A stretch of 64,000 nt of DNA from Piper betle (lineage: Eukaryota; Streptophyta; Magnoliopsida; Piperales; Piperaceae): contig JAURVB010012941.1 of NCBI GenBank assembly GCA_033002965.1, positions 248,001 to 312,000 of the forward strand, given 5' to 3'. A program made the position numbers and the translations under genes. Shown here one piece after another: positions 20,464 to 33,421 of this stretch. Positions within the stretch are counted from its first letter, which is position 1. Each line of letters opens with the position of its first letter. The notes under the pieces are model-generated. The model saw only the letters and a program-made list of their open reading frames with translations. It was not told where the DNA came from and did not search any database.

Positions 20464-23330
20464 CTTATGGTTATTGCTTACAGTTGGTCTGTCGCGTCAT
20501 ATCATGGGCATTGAATGTTTGCATTTCACTCCAACAAAATTAAGAGTATATTGTCAACTCCTCCTAATCTTGGGCCAGGGGGAATAAAAATTCTCTCACT
20601 TAGTTATGCAAAAAATAATAATAATAAAATAATAAAATGAATTATATATTGCCTTGGGGGGACAAATGTATGTGTTGTAAACAAAAATTAAAGTGGGCTA
20701 CATTTCATATATATCTCAGATTTGTGATTCTTTCTTATAGTGGGCCCAGATAAAGGGTCCACATATAGGAAAAGGAATAATATTGCAGGAGACAGAGTAA
20801 TTTTTTGTTAAATTGGGTCTTAATATGTTAATTACTTCTAATTAATTTTTGAAATATATCTTGTTTCAATAATATAAAAATAATTGAATCATTATAAAAT
20901 GGAAACATTAGGCTGGTTGAAAATTCAATATTGAGCACCTTTTTTTACAAATAGAGTCATTTGCGTTTTACGCTACCTATATTCCTATCTTCAATAAAAT
21001 TTTGATACATTTGAAGCTTGTAAATTACAATGAGCTTGGTTTTCAATATTTATGTAAGCGCTCAAGAATTTCTCAAGCCCATTTATAAACAAAGCCCATT
21101 AAAACTAGCCCTCAAGCCCATTTATAAACAAAGCCCAATACAGCAGAAACCATGAAAACCTTTTCATAACCTCCTAGCTCATTGTAAAGCCCTTTTAAAC
21201 ATAATAATATAACAGACATACAACATTTTTTCCTGCACCTGCAAACAAAGAAATTATGAGAAATTGGTCAAGAACAAAATTATATATATGGCTGATGAAA
21301 ATGAGAACAATCAATTGTTCTCTAATACAAATGGATAAATAATTAGTTGACAAGCTAGCATGATGTATGGTACTGAAGATCAATTAAGAATTTGGCTTTT
21401 AATTTGAAAGAAAAGAATTTGGCATTGAATATTACCACTAAATAACTCTTATTTCTTCATGTAACTGATAGCTATGATTATGAAATATTAGTATTAGTGA
21501 TATAATCAGAGAACCTGTTAATTGTATCATGATCAAATGGCTAGCTTGTCAATATTCAAGGCCCACAAATTCAAGACTATGTCAATATGCATGACCTCCC
21601 TGTACGAAGTTGGATGTCAATGATGGTAATTAAATAGATTTTGATTTGCTTTGAATTGTAGTTATTTGTCTTCTTTAATAATCTCATTCATGACGTCAAT
21701 TTGGTGACAAATGGAGTTGAGCCGAGTTTTTGATCAGCTTAATCGTGCTTGAGACAAGTCGAGCCCGAGTTTAAGCTTATGATAAACCGAGTCTAAACCT
21801 GAACTTTTCATTAACTGTGCTTGAGCTTGACCCCAATGAGCCTTTTATCAGCTCGACCGCGAAGCAATTTGAGCCCTTGCCGTAGCTTTTAATGAGTTGA
21901 GCCAAAGCCTAAACTTCTAGTCTAGTAAAGTGAGCTTGAACCCAATGAACCAAAACTTAAATTTTTGGTGAATTAATTAAGCCTAGGCCAAACCGAGCTG
22001 AACTAAACCAACCTTATTTTTATTCTTTGTCTTTTCTTTTCTTTTCTTTTTCTTTGTCCCCTGCATGACTAATTGACTCTTGGCAACCAAAACTTGAATT
22101 TTTGGTGAATTAATTAAGCCTGGGCCAAACCGGCCGAACTAAACCAACCCTATTTTTGTTCACTGTCTTTTCTTTTCTTTTTCTTCTTTGTTGTCTCTTT
22201 CATGACTAATTGATTCTTGGTATGCTCGATAAGATGTTATAACTAAGATGTTTGGTTAGGTTTGACCTTTGCCGGCAATTTTGCACCACATCATCTCATA
22301 ATTTCTGTTTTTCCTCTTTCTTTTTATTTTATGAAATATATCTCATGTATATATACTCCTGCCTGGCCTAAATATACAATAGGAAAATATTTTAAACAGA
22401 TCAATATGTGTTAAAGGTACATATATAGTGTAAATATTTTAAAATAATTAATAAGTAAAGAATGATAGGGATGCACTATCTGTGCAGACTGTTTATTTTC
22501 AGCTAAGGCGTCTCAAGATGAATGCGGAATTGTTAGATAGTCGTCTTTTGGTGGTGGTAATTCGTTTAGTTTTGTTCTGTAAAAAGAATCATATAAATAT
22601 AATATGGTTCCCTCGTGTTTATAATAAGCTGTCTCCCAGTTAGGGTTTTGTCTATGGAATTTAAATGTGGCACAACTGACTTGGTTATATTTGTAAGAAA
22701 CTTGGGTTTATAGTTTTTATCTTATCTTTTTGGTTTGAAAAAAGGGAACATATATATATATAATAGTAAAACAAACAATTTAAATGTTCTATGCATAATG
22801 AAGCTCACAAGAGTCATACTTTTCATTTATAGAAGGTCTTATAGTATTTTTGTATGATATCTATGTCATTGTTTTCATCACGAATTAACAACATAATTTA
22901 ATCTGCACATAGTACATATCATAACCACATATATTCTAATGTCTAGCTAGCTTCATAATATCTTTAATCAAATGCGCTGGAAGGGAGTGGTTGTACTAAT
23001 ACAAACTTGTGGAGGCAAAGCCGAAAACAAAACAATAGAGCCCAGAACTACCACCAACCATGCTTTCACAGTCAAGTTGACGCCGGCTTGTTAATATCTT
23101 AAGACATCAATCGGGTTAACGTGTTTGCCGTTCCACGTTGAATCCCTCTTCCCAATTCCCAATTGCAGACCTGCAACAATATATTCTCACTGCAGAAAGT
23201 CATTGAAATATTCTCTTGATAGAACTAATCATCAAAGAGATGATGGCTACTAGGGAAGGTGAGGAATTGATCAATGCTCAAAGAGATTGGTGACCAACTC
23301 CCAACTTCTATAACCTGGTCCACTTGTCTT
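20458..23330. other. AT-rich intergenic DNA
   Basis: I see no coding exon. It contains a region of gagccgag/cgagcttgag words at about 21715-21940 and the tandem duplication at 21948-22218. The last few hundred bases form the promoter region of the CYBDOM gene. Confidence 0.5.
21948..22218. repeat. tandem duplication, unit about 137 bp
   Basis: Copy one begins at 21948 and copy two at 22085, both with AACCAAAACTT. Each contains TTTTTGGTGAATTAATTAAG, a CTAAACCAACC word and a TTTTC-rich tract, and ends near CATGACTAATTGA. The copies differ at scattered positions. Confidence 0.75.
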
Positions 23331-23337
23331 TATAAGC
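23331..23337 (+). promoter_or_regulatory. probable TATA box of the CYBDOM gene
   Basis: TATAAGC lies 128 bases upstream of the predicted start codon, which would leave a 5' leader of roughly 100 bases. Supported by sequence and position only. Confidence 0.4.
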
Positions 23338-23464
23338 ACCACTAATGATATTGCTTCTGCTCACCAAATCTTCGTAATTTCAAACCATTCTTCTACCTCT
23401 TGATTTAAATTGAGGTGGAAGACAATCAAATACTTCTGGGTCTTTGTTATTTTCCCTCCTCTGA

Positions 23465-24966
23465 TTGACGATGATGTTGAAGATGAAGCTCAACTTCCTG
23501 GTGTTGTTCATGGTGGCTTTTCTGCTTTTGAGCCCCGCAACTGCTCAAACATGTAACACCCAGACCTTCTCCAATAGACTGTTCGCCTCCTGCAACGACC
23601 TCCCCCAGCTGAGCTCATACTTGCACTGGACCTACTTCCCAGACAACGCCACCGTCTCAGTCGCCTACCGCGCCCCCTCTCCTCGGCAGGGTGGGTCGCC
23701 TGGGCTATCAACCCAAACGGAAGCGGAATGATTGGGGCGGAAGCGCTGGTGGCGATCAGATTCGGTAACGGCTCGGCCACCGCTTACACCACTCGCGTGG
23801 CGGACTACCAACCTAGCATGGACAGGCAGGACCTCACTTTCCGGGTGGCCGGGCTTCGCGTGGAAGCCGGCTCGTCGGAGGTGACGATCTTCGCCGACGT
23901 ACAGCTCCCCGGCAACCGCACCTCTATCAACCATGTTTGGCAACAGGGCCCTTTGTCTAGTGGGGGCACCCCAGCTCAACATCCCCTCAACACGGCCAAC
24001 CAGCAATCCGCCGGCAACCTCGACCTCCTGTCCGGCCAGAGCGCCTCCTCCGGTGCCGGCAACTCCGTCTTCCACCGCCGTAACGTATAAATTCGCATCC
24101 TAATCCTAATTTCATTGTAGTTTTATTAACAAACCGCAAAATTTTGATGGTCAAATACTTTTTATTTGCAATTAGATATATCGACAATACCTTAATATTA
24201 ATAAAGTTTAATTAATCAACATATTACATATCACATCATGGTGATTGGAATAGGTGCACGGAGTGTTGAACGCGGTGAGCTGGGGCACACTGATGCCGAT
24301 AGGGGCGATAGTAGCGAGGTACATGAAGGTGGCCAAGGCCGCGGACCCGGCATGGTTCTACCTACATGCGGCCTGCCAGACGTCGGCTTATGCCGTCGGC
24401 GTTGCCGGGTGGGGCACCGGGCTCAAGCTGGGCAGCGACTCCAAAGGTATCACCCATGATACCCACCGGAGAATCGGCATGGCCCTCTTCGCTCTCGGCA
24501 CTCTACAGGTTAGTAAGTAGGTGGTACTTCGTTGTCTTGGCCTCCTTCTTCTCTAGCCATTACGATTATTTAGTACTTTGTAATTGTCTAATCAATTTTA
24601 GAAAGTGCCGGCATGACAATTTTTATATCAAAGCATGTTTGTATGATCAGCTTTAACTCTATTTTATAAATAATAGAAATGATTGATATAAAAATGTAGG
24701 TATTTGCCTTGCTGTTTAGACCCAAAAAAGATAACAAGTACCGCATCTACTGGAATGTATACCACCACACGGTGGGCTACACTGTGATCATCCTTAGCGT
24801 CACTAACATCTACAAGGGTTTCGACATACTCGACCCGGAGAGGAAATGGAAGCGAGCTTACACCGGCGTGATCATCGGCCTCGGCGTCGTCGCCGTCGCC
24901 CTGGAAGCCATCACCTGGCCTGTAGTTATCAACAGGAGGAGGAAGAGCTCCGGCAGTAGCGTTTGA
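23465..24966 (+). CDS. cytochrome b561 and DOMON domain protein (CYBDOM), one frameshift
   Basis: There are three exons: 23465-24084, 24254-24508 and 24700-24966, with phase-0 GT-AG junctions. The family is membrane proteins with an outer DOMON haem domain (AIR12/DUF568 type) fused to a b561 electron-transfer core, thought to pass electrons from ascorbate across the plasma membrane. Visible features: a signal peptide (about residues 1-28, ending TAQ), DOMON with [13 protein letters not shown], then the b561 core with [34 protein letters not shown] and [11 protein letters not shown], which hold the haem-ligand histidines. Near 23689 the frame shifts just before WVAWAINP. One G appears to be missing (CAGGGTGG where CAGGGGTGG would stay in frame). 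With it the protein is about 380 residues, normal for the family. Everything downstream is intact, so assembly error is more likely than a dead gene. Confidence 0.85.
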
Positions 24967-26083
24967 GAGATGTTTTTGTGAAGTTTGTACACTTGGAGCA
25001 GTCTTAATTTATGTGTCTATTCTTTGTTAGAGATTTTAGCCTTTCTTTCTGGGCATTGTTGGGGCACTTCTCTTTCCCATGTTTAATTATTATATTTTAT
25101 ACATCATTTTTTTGTGGTTACTTTCGATGAATTTTGCCTTATTTTTCTACTCTTTGAGAGCTTACTTATCTTGAATTTAATGTTATACATCTCATTAATT
25201 AGTTAACTAATTAATCAAAGTAACGTGGCCAATTTTTTAAACAAAGAAATAACATGCTACGTGTCAATTTAGAGTGCCATTCATATGTGTGGACTTATCC
25301 ACATATTATTTCCTTGGAGCAGAATTTGCATACGCCTATTGCAGACGCCGATGGAGACGCTAAGAGGCCTAACCGAGTTGATGATCCTCATCATCAATGA
25401 TCAGGCCTGCTGGCGTCTTGTAAAATTTTTCATTTCCTTGTTGACGGCTACAACTAACTAATTATCACTAATTAAAAATATATTACTTTTCACCAATTAT
25501 ACAAACCATAATATGAGCTTTATAATTGATACCAAAATGTGCCCATTAATGCCATAAATATTGTACATTGTTGGACATGGCTTTTTTATGAAGTGTGCAA
25601 AATTTCTTTTTAAAGAACGTAGTATTTCTATATTTCAATAATCCTTCGAAAATTCTCTTGTTTATCAAGAAAAAAAACTTATGGCGCTAATCCTCCGCCA
25701 TCTTTCCCAAATCCTACAATTACAAATGAGAATTTTTTCACAAATGAATGCCATTTTTTAATATTAACATGTCATTAACCTTAATCCTTAAACCTTAAAT
25801 TTTAAATTTTAAATTTTAATTGTTAATAATTCTTTATTGCCTAAGGAAGGACGAGGAGGTGCCTAGTTGAGCCGATGTAACCCTAAAACGGGACTCGATG
25901 TGAAACGGGCAAGTTTGGGCCATAACCAAACACAAGTAGGCCCATTTAGTCCTTATCATGGGCCTTAACCAAACACAAATCGGCCCATTTATCCCAAGCC
26001 AAACCCAACAACACAAACCCTTCGTGGCCTCTACCAATCCTTCTCCCGCGCCCGTCTTCTCCGTCGCCGGCGTCGGAGAGCAA
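24967..26083. other. intergenic between CYBDOM and EMC3
   Basis: AT-rich, with no gene seen. It holds the 3' end of the CYBDOM transcript and the EMC3 promoter. Two similar phrases, CCAAACACAAGTAGGCCCAT and CCAAACACAAATCGGCCCAT, form a short direct repeat near 25925-25990; GGCCCA-type words are common in promoters of plant housekeeping genes. Confidence 0.5.
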
Positions 26084-26151
26084 TCGCCGGTGAGATCGAT
26101 CGGATCGCCGGTGAGATCGATCGGATCGCCGGTGAGATCGATCGGATCGCC
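26084..26151. repeat. 21-bp tandem repeat in the EMC3 leader
   Basis: Three exact copies of a 21-base unit containing GGTGAGATCGATCGGA (26084-26104, 26105-26125, 26126-26146), followed by a partial fourth. It lies 31 bases upstream of the EMC3 ATG, so it probably sits in the 5' UTR. Confidence 0.9.
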
Positions 26152-26181
26152 TGCGGCGGCGCGGCTGTTGTTCGGGCAAAG

Positions 26182-28683
26182 ATGGCGGAGGATTTGGTTC
26201 TGGATACGGCTATCAGGGATTGGGTGCTCATCCCTCTCTCCGTCGTCATGGTCCTCATCGGCGTCCTCCGCTACTTCGTCTCCAAGCTCATGCGATCTTC
26301 CCAGGCCCCCGACGCCAAGGTTGTGAAAGAAGGCCAGATTGTCATTAGGGCCAGGAATTTGCGATCTTCTGCGCAGTTCATACCGCCCAAGTCATTCCGA
26401 TCGAGGAAGGGGTATTATACCAATGAGGTATGAAGTTTCTGATGTTGAATCTGTTCTTAAGTCGCAAAAATTGCTTTTATATTGATGAAAATAGGGATCT
26501 TTACGCTTTGTTGCTGATCTTTTTTTAGGCAAAAACAGTTGGTTTAGGGAGTGAATAACTTATTTTAACTTATTTGCTGGCGAATTTTTAATTTGTTTGT
26601 CGTATTATTTCTATTTGTGCGTAAATTATAATTATATGTTGATAGTATCCATTAATTTGGTGCTTTATAACGTCTGGATGTCAGTGAGGTGTATGATGTT
26701 GTTACTGTTAATTGCAATTTTTTGATGTATATGGGTTCAATGCGATGTGAATTGATTCAAGCGGGTGCTATTTTAGTACTCGCTCAGTGAACTAAGAAGT
26801 TTTTGTTTGCGTTGTTGAACTATTAGGCAGGATAATTAACTAAAGTACATATTGTTTTTAAATGTGTGCTATATTAGTATTAGCTTGTGGTGAACTAAAA
26901 AGTTTTCGTTCTCGTTGTTGAACTATTAGGCATGACAGCTTCAGTTTCTTCTTTCAATTTTTAACTAGAGTACCATATTGTTTAAGTGTGTGCTATACTA
27001 GTGTTCGCTTGTGGTGAACTAAGAAGTTTTCGTACGCGTTATTGAAGTATTAGGCAGGGCAGCTTCAGTTTCTGCTTTCAATATTTAACTAAAGTACCAT
27101 ATTGTTTGAGTGTTTTTTTCGTTGGTACAAATTGTAGCTTGTACATAAATTCGTGTATCATTGTGTTTTAAAATATTAGGAAAATGGTTTGCTTCATGCA
27201 CCGAAAGGTCAAGGACAAAATCCACAAGCTCAAATGTTTTCTGATCCCAATATGGCTATGGATATGATGAAGAAGAACCTTTCTATGATCATACCTCAGG
27301 TGCTTAATGAATTTAGTTTGTGTTTTGGGTATTTCTTGGTGTTGGTTAGTATGACTAATTTAATCTTTTTTTCCAGACGCTTACTTTTGCTTGGGTGAAT
27401 TTCTTCTTCTCTGGTTTCGTAGCAGGTGCTTCGACTCTTTCCTAGACTCAAGCTTGATGACACATTTTTCCTGCCGTTCTGATTATTCAATGAAATCTCT
27501 CATACTGCTCATTATACATGTGATCCAACTTGCGAATTTGCTTCCATTATGCCTTATTTATCTTCAAAATTTGTGTGGTTATAAAAATCTTATGATTAGT
27601 GCAAGATATTTTTTCCAGTAAGCCATTGAAATAATTGTAATTTGTGTAATCAGAGAATCATCTGTAAGTCTCTTTTTTCTGTACGCAATTCCTATTTAAT
27701 CTTGATGAGCTTCACTGGAACATTATATTCCTCTTGGGACTTTTTACATTCCTGTTGCAAAGGTCATTTTGCTAACACTTTTTGTATTTACAGCAAAAAT
27801 ACCTTTTCCACTAACTCAGAGGTTTAGGTCAATGTTGCAAAATGGGATTGACTTAAGCACCGTAGATGTTAGTTACGTCAGCAGTCGCTCCTGGTAGTTA
27901 TATGATATGTTTTATGTGAAACTTTTCTCTGGTTAAAAATTTTATGATGTTGTAGCTCACTCCTTTTTGTCTACTGACCAGGTATTTTTTAAATTTATTT
28001 GGATTAAGAGGTCTGTTCAGCCTTATCTTGGGGAAGAAAATGGTTAGTTTCAATTGTTTGATCATAATCAAAATTTTTCCTTCAAATTTAATTTTGATAT
28101 TAAAACTAACGTTTTATGGTTAATTCAGCCACTGATGATACACAGCGGATGATGCAAATGGGTGGATTTGGATTTGACTCTTCAAAGGTATAAATGTGTA
28201 TAGAATGTTTACAATTGTCTGTAAATTGAGGTACTGATGTCCGTTGGCTTTGTTTCTTCAATGGCAAGACATGAGCTGTATCTAGTTACGGTTTAAAATT
28301 GGACCTCACCTGAAGTTAGATTTAGGGTTAAAAATTGATCGGGCTTATCCTGGACACTTCAATTGGACAAGAGACCTGAATTTTGCACTTATATATCTAC
28401 TAGAATAATGTGCTCATGTTACTGAGAACTATTAGACTCAAAAAGAGTATCTGATAAGGTTTTTCTCCAATATAACACTGAATTGGTGTAGTACGCTTTT
28501 CTCACTTTTCTATATCCTGTTCCTTCAAAAGCTATATAAATTCTTATATTGCTGTTTATTTCTTTCTCCTTTTTGTAGAGCTTGGGTGCTGAGAAAGACA
28601 GCCTAGACATGCTTCAGCATGAATGGGTGTTGCCTAGACTGGAGCAGCGGGCAGAAGCCGTCCTAAGAGATTTAGTCAAGTAA
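26182..28683 (+). CDS. EMC3: ER membrane protein complex subunit 3 (EMC3), one frameshift
   Basis: There are seven exons: 26182-26427, 27180-27299, 27377-27425, 27794-27893, 27982-28042, 28129-28187 and 28579-28683. EMC3 is the Oxa1-type core subunit of the EMC insertase, which places tail-anchored and multipass proteins in the ER membrane. Visible features: TM1 ([20 protein letters not shown]), a cytosolic segment ending [15 protein letters not shown]2 ([14 protein letters not shown]), [22 protein letters not shown]3 with [17 protein letters not shown], and a tail with MMQMGGFGF and [12 protein letters not shown]. Exon 5 lacks one base: the G run at 28030-28033 has four Gs where five would keep LILGEENATDD in frame. 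With it the length is 246 residues. As written, the frame stops early in exon 6. Splicing to a CACAG acceptor inside exon 6 would restore the frame but lose the conserved NATDDTQ, so I do not favour it. Confidence 0.9.
26789..27115. repeat. three imperfect tandem copies in EMC3 intron 1
   Basis: Copies begin GAACTAAGAAGTTTT (or a variant) at 26789, 26892 and 27016. Each contains GTTGTTGAACTATTAGGCA and a CATATTGTTT...GTGTGCTATA word. The first copy lacks a GCTTCAGTTTC segment of about 20 bases that the other two share. Confidence 0.75.
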
Positions 28684-29192
28684 TGTGATATCGTTCATGT
28701 GTCCCCTCTCCCTCCCATATCAGTTGGTGAGATGTCTGGCATTGTTCTCCTCAAATTGGCTGTTTGAGAAATCTGGTTGGAGCACTGAGTATTTGATATC
28801 TCTAGTTTCTCATTAATGTTCTGAAAAGGATGTTTTTATGAAGTTTCATGCATTTGCAAACGGCATCTTGCAATTTATAACCTAGTACTTCGGCTTGTTA
28901 GCTAGTCATTGATGACGAGGTAGATAAACTCTTTGTAATTTAAGAGGATAAAGATCTTTCCATGTGTTTTACGAGGGGAAAAAGTAGTTACGATATTATA
29001 TAACCCGTTAACCTTGAGGTAGAAAATTGAATTGCAGACATAAAACATACAGTTCTTTATTCGTATTTTTTCTTCACAAATGGGGAACTTCACATTTTCT
29101 ATGTTTCCGGTGGGGGTGGGGTGGGGGGTTGAGGGGGAAGAAAGTAGAATGAGTTACAGATTACAGATTACAAAAAATAGAACCCAAAAATT
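28684..29192. other. convergent 3' regions of EMC3 and the ankyrin-BTB gene
   Basis: Tail-to-tail spacer of 509 bases. No coding frame is evident; the 3' UTRs and poly(A) sites of both genes must lie here. A short G-rich run is at about 29110-29140. Confidence 0.6.
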
Positions 29193-32120
29193 TTATGCAT
29201 CATCGAACAGAACCATTTCACCACTCTCGTGTTCTGCTGTTAGCATAAGCATTTCAAGCCTCTGATCAAACAAAGCAGCACTCTCATCTCGTTTATCAAG
29301 TTCAGCCGCCTCCGCCTCTAGCCATTTTTCTCTCAAATCATCAAGCACATTTGCCTGCCCGCTTGCAGTTGCAGAGGTTCCTGGAGCACTGGGAAGAGTT
29401 GTTCGCAGTGAAGAGTCGCCCGAGGGCGGAGGAAGCATCAGAAGCATTTTGCCAAATTCAGGTGTGTCAGCAAAAGTTTCGAAGTTACAAGCTATTATAT
29501 CCAAACAATACTCCCTAATCTTGAAAACGCCGTACCTATAAAGAAGAGAGGATAAAATTCACCGCCAAACTAATTACTCTCTTTAAAACTGATCATACTA
29601 CAGGTATTCATGACTAAAGAACTAATACACAAGGAAAGTCTTGCAGAAAACATGGTCGCCAAGTATATTTAGATGCTAACATCTCAATCGCCAAAACCGG
29701 CATGAAAACACAGTTTATATTTCACATTATGAAGCAATTTCCAAGGCTCTCTCTTTTCAGCAACAATTTTTCAAATTGCTTGTCAAATGAAAAATCTTAC
29801 ATTCAAGAATATTTTTCAAGAAAAGAAGGAAGCGGAAGATAATGGAAAAGGAAGCATAACCTACTGAACAATAGCTGGGCATCTTCGGGCAGTCGATTTA
29901 GCAAGAAAGCCGAAGTTTTTAAAGGTGAAATAAAATATCCTCATTGGCATAGTAATGCAGTTGGGTCACATAGATCAATCTTTTATTCACTCTTATTAAG
30001 AACCATTTGCAGAAAAAGACATGAATCAATATCCTGGAGTTAAGTCACTGAACATTTCCCAATTCACGTGGTATTTCATGACTCTTCCTACTATACCATC
30101 CAAAATCACTTTAGGGAGCCCTACATTCTGTTACAGATAAATATGCTGCCAAAATGGCCTGGACATAACAGCGTGCATTTGGATATTTTGGCAGGACTAC
30201 TGTGTAGTGAAACATGTTCCAGCCAAACACCTTCCTTATAATGCCACGAAAAAATTTCTATGTTGGTTTCCTGTTATAATACTTTTTAGAAACACCTTTC
30301 CGGCTTCCTAAAAATGTGAATCATGTAATTTGTCAAAGGCAGATCGCAAAAAGAGAATCAAAAGAGACCATTGTGAACAGTTTTAAAATATTGAGAAAGG
30401 ATAAAAAAAATGAAGTTTGCCGGAGAACATCATACATATCTGATAAGATAAGCCACCGACACAAATCTGCAGGTGTGGCAGTTTCCAGATGAGGTACTAG
30501 AGCATCGGCCACAACACGCTTCAGGGGAAATAACATGTATCTTGAAGCAACATCGAATATTTCTGCAGCCTGCATTGAAGATCATAATACCAATCTTGAG
30601 AGAACATCATACCCACCTTAAAAGAACAAATAAAAGCAAGAAGTTCATCTAAACATGTCAACATTAGCAATTCAATTTCATACCTGATCAGGTTCAATAA
30701 CCTTCAAATGATCAGTATACCTGGCCATCAAAACGCCAATGGAAAAGATAAGTATTTACAAAGGACCATGCATGGTGCACAAACATATGAACGGCATGCC
30801 AAGTACCTACATATATTCTATCATCTTCTCCAATGCCTCCGAGCTCAAGTCATGTTCTTCAAGGACAGGAAGACTAATACAACTATCCATGGGCAAGTCA
30901 TACCTTCCTTTTGAAAAATCTCTCATACGAGACAACCTTGCCTTGAAATACTCCGATCTAGATGCCAATATCACTTGATGGCAACGAAAACTCTTGTCTT
31001 CAACTTTTACACAAACATCAGCTTGATCATCATCTGCGTTCTTACATTGGAGTTCATCTGAACCTTCCACACCGCAGCGGGCAAGTGAAAGCTGTAGCAG
31101 ACGGTGCAAACCAGCCGGCAGGCGGTCCTCCTCGGGCAGAGACAACCCTTGCAAGATGAACCTTTTCTGAGAACTATCAACATCACCCAGCGCCTTGTAA
31201 TCACCATGCTTGAGCAAAACCATTTCCTTCTCCAGAACCTTATGCAACGAATCACACTTACAGACTTTGCATATCTCAATGAGATTCTCAATCTCATCAA
31301 CAAGTACCTCCAACCTATCAGAGTATAAGAAATGGATGAGGCTGTACAATGCAGCATAAGACAACCTCTCCCCCGAGAATCTAACTTCTCTTCGATCCTT
31401 CCACTTGGACAAAAACCTACTCTTGAAGAAGGATGAACGAGCACTCAGAACAACTCTGTGGGCTTCAATCGGCCTCCCTTGCACGAAGAATGTGACATCC
31501 GGTGGAAAATAGGAAGGATTGAATAGAGTGCTCGGCGGAGAACTACCTGCCATGGCCAAAGTTCGCACCTTTCCGATTAACCATCACTCTTAGTCACCAA
31601 AGTTCACACCTTTCAAACACTATATTCTCGCAGAATGTTAGCCAGAGAGAGAGAAAGAGAGATTGAGGGAATCACCCGGTGGGTCGAATTGGAGTTGATT
31701 GGAGGGGCAGGCGAGGAAGGTGTCGCGGAGGGAGGCCGGGAGCGGGGCGAGCGGCGGCGGGCGGGCCTCGTAGAGCTTGAGGAGCTTGCGGACGGAGAGG
31801 TTGAGAGCGGCATAGTGGCAGCGGTCGCCGTCGAAGGTGTGCTCGGAGCAGATGGCGCCGCCTTCGAGAAGGAGGCGAGCGGCGGGGAGGTGGCCGGTGA
31901 GACAGGCGTAGTACAAGGGGGTGGAGTCCCAGGCGTCGCGGCGGTTGACGTCGGCGCCAGAGTCGACGAGGTGGCGGAGGCGATCGACGTCGCCGGCCCT
32001 CGCCGCCTCGAACAGGTCTCCCGCCGGCACTTTCCTCAACGGCAGACGCCGCCGCTGCCTCTCCTCTTCCTCCTCGTCGTAGTCCACATCCAGCGCTTCC
32101 AAATCCTCGTCGTTCTCCAT
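29193..32120 (-). CDS. ankyrin repeat and BTB/POZ domain protein (At2g04740-like)
   Basis: There are five exons on the minus strand: 32120-31676, 31546-30811, 30720-30684, 30569-30436 and 29535-29193. All are GT-AG and the phases agree, giving 564 residues. An acidic N-terminus (1-25) is followed by ankyrin repeats (about 33-115; [40 protein letters not shown]), a first BTB/POZ domain (about 165-265; [20 protein letters not shown]) and a second BTB (about 325-440; [20 protein letters not shown]). The C-terminal tail is rich in Glu and Leu. BTB proteins commonly act as CUL3 ubiquitin-ligase adaptors, and the ankyrin part would bind a partner; the substrate is unknown. It matches the plant single-copy type represented by Arabidopsis At2g04740. 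The frame is intact. It is head to head with the TBC gene, 1.3 kb apart. Confidence 0.88.
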
Positions 32121-33421
32121 CGACCACCTCCGCCGCCACCGTCGCCGTCGTTTTCGCCGGCCAGTAGTCGTCGTCGCCGCGCCGACGCCGGTGTATCCTC
32201 CTTGTTGGAGAATAAGAGATGGGCTTGGGCCTTGGATCCTCTATTCCTCGTGGACCCAACACGTTCGTGCTGGGCCTCATTGACCTTCGATTTCATGGGC
32301 CTCGGATTATTCTATATAATTTGCTTGTTCACAGCTCGATTAATTAAGTTCAACAACAATTAGCATGCGGTTTATCCATGTTAAAACTCATCTAAGTTCA
32401 CTATAAATTAATACGGGTTTAATCATTTATAAGAATAATTATCTTAATGTGAGGTCAAATTGGTAAATTGGTTATAAGACCTGGTGACCACTGATGATAT
32501 GACCTATTCATCGTCAAAATTTGAAAATTAGGGGTAATTATTTTACAGTTAATTGTTTAAATTAATTTACTCGTACGACTTAACAAAAAGGTAATTATTT
32601 TACAATTAATTAGTTGTAAGATTTTTATAGCTAATTTTTACTTTATTTATAATTTGATTAAGTTCAATAGGGTACCGTGCAAACTTTGATGAGCTTTGCA
32701 TTTATTGGTAATTAGATTGTGGACGATTTTGATTGGAGTTCAACCTCAAAATAAGATAAGGTAAACTTTTAATTAATTAAGATGAGAGTACTTTTGTGTA
32801 TATATAAACCTATTGATTCGAATTTAGTTAATTCAAATTAGAATTAGCTTAATTTCACATAACCTATTATTTATGTATTTGATTATTATTTTTAAATTAT
32901 ATAATAAATATATTTTTGTGAAATCCTTAATTTATTTTTACGTCCAATTTTTATTAAACTAAAATATTTTCAACAAACGAGAATAAATTATATAATTTTA
33001 ATTTGGTTTATTTTTTAATAAATAAATTGTGATAATTTTTTTTCAACGTAATATAAATGTGTTGTATCTCGTTTTTTCTTTTTTTTAAAATGTTGTTTTC
33101 TTTCTAATAATCACCGCCAACTGTTTCACAAGACTTTTTTCACCTTCGTCTTCTCCCCGACGTCTACCGGAGAGCCACCATCGCCGCCCCCGGTGCAACG
33201 CCTGTTTTCGCCGCTGGCTGTCGTCACCACCAGCTCCACCATGAGCTCACCATCCGAAAGATACCATTTTTTTACGTTTTCGTCAATGGGGTAGGTGGCT
33301 AGCTGGTCATGCCTCCCTCTTCTCCACCGTCCACCGCACGTCCACGCCCCCATCTCCCCAATCTCCTCCTATGTCAACCATTTGAAGCTTTGCGGCGGCG
33401 GTGGAGGCGGAGGTGGCGGGG
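32121..33421. other. head-to-head promoter region
   Basis: About 1.3 kb separates the divergent ankyrin-BTB and TBC genes. The middle is strongly AT-rich; a GC-rich stretch from about 33130 leads into the TBC start. No further gene is seen. Confidence 0.55.

Noticed and set aside
28021..28187. Alternative EMC3 splicing to an acceptor at CACAG that would restore the frame
   Set aside because: It would delete the conserved NATDDTQ segment, and the protein reaches 246 residues only with a single added G; the homopolymer deletion is simpler.
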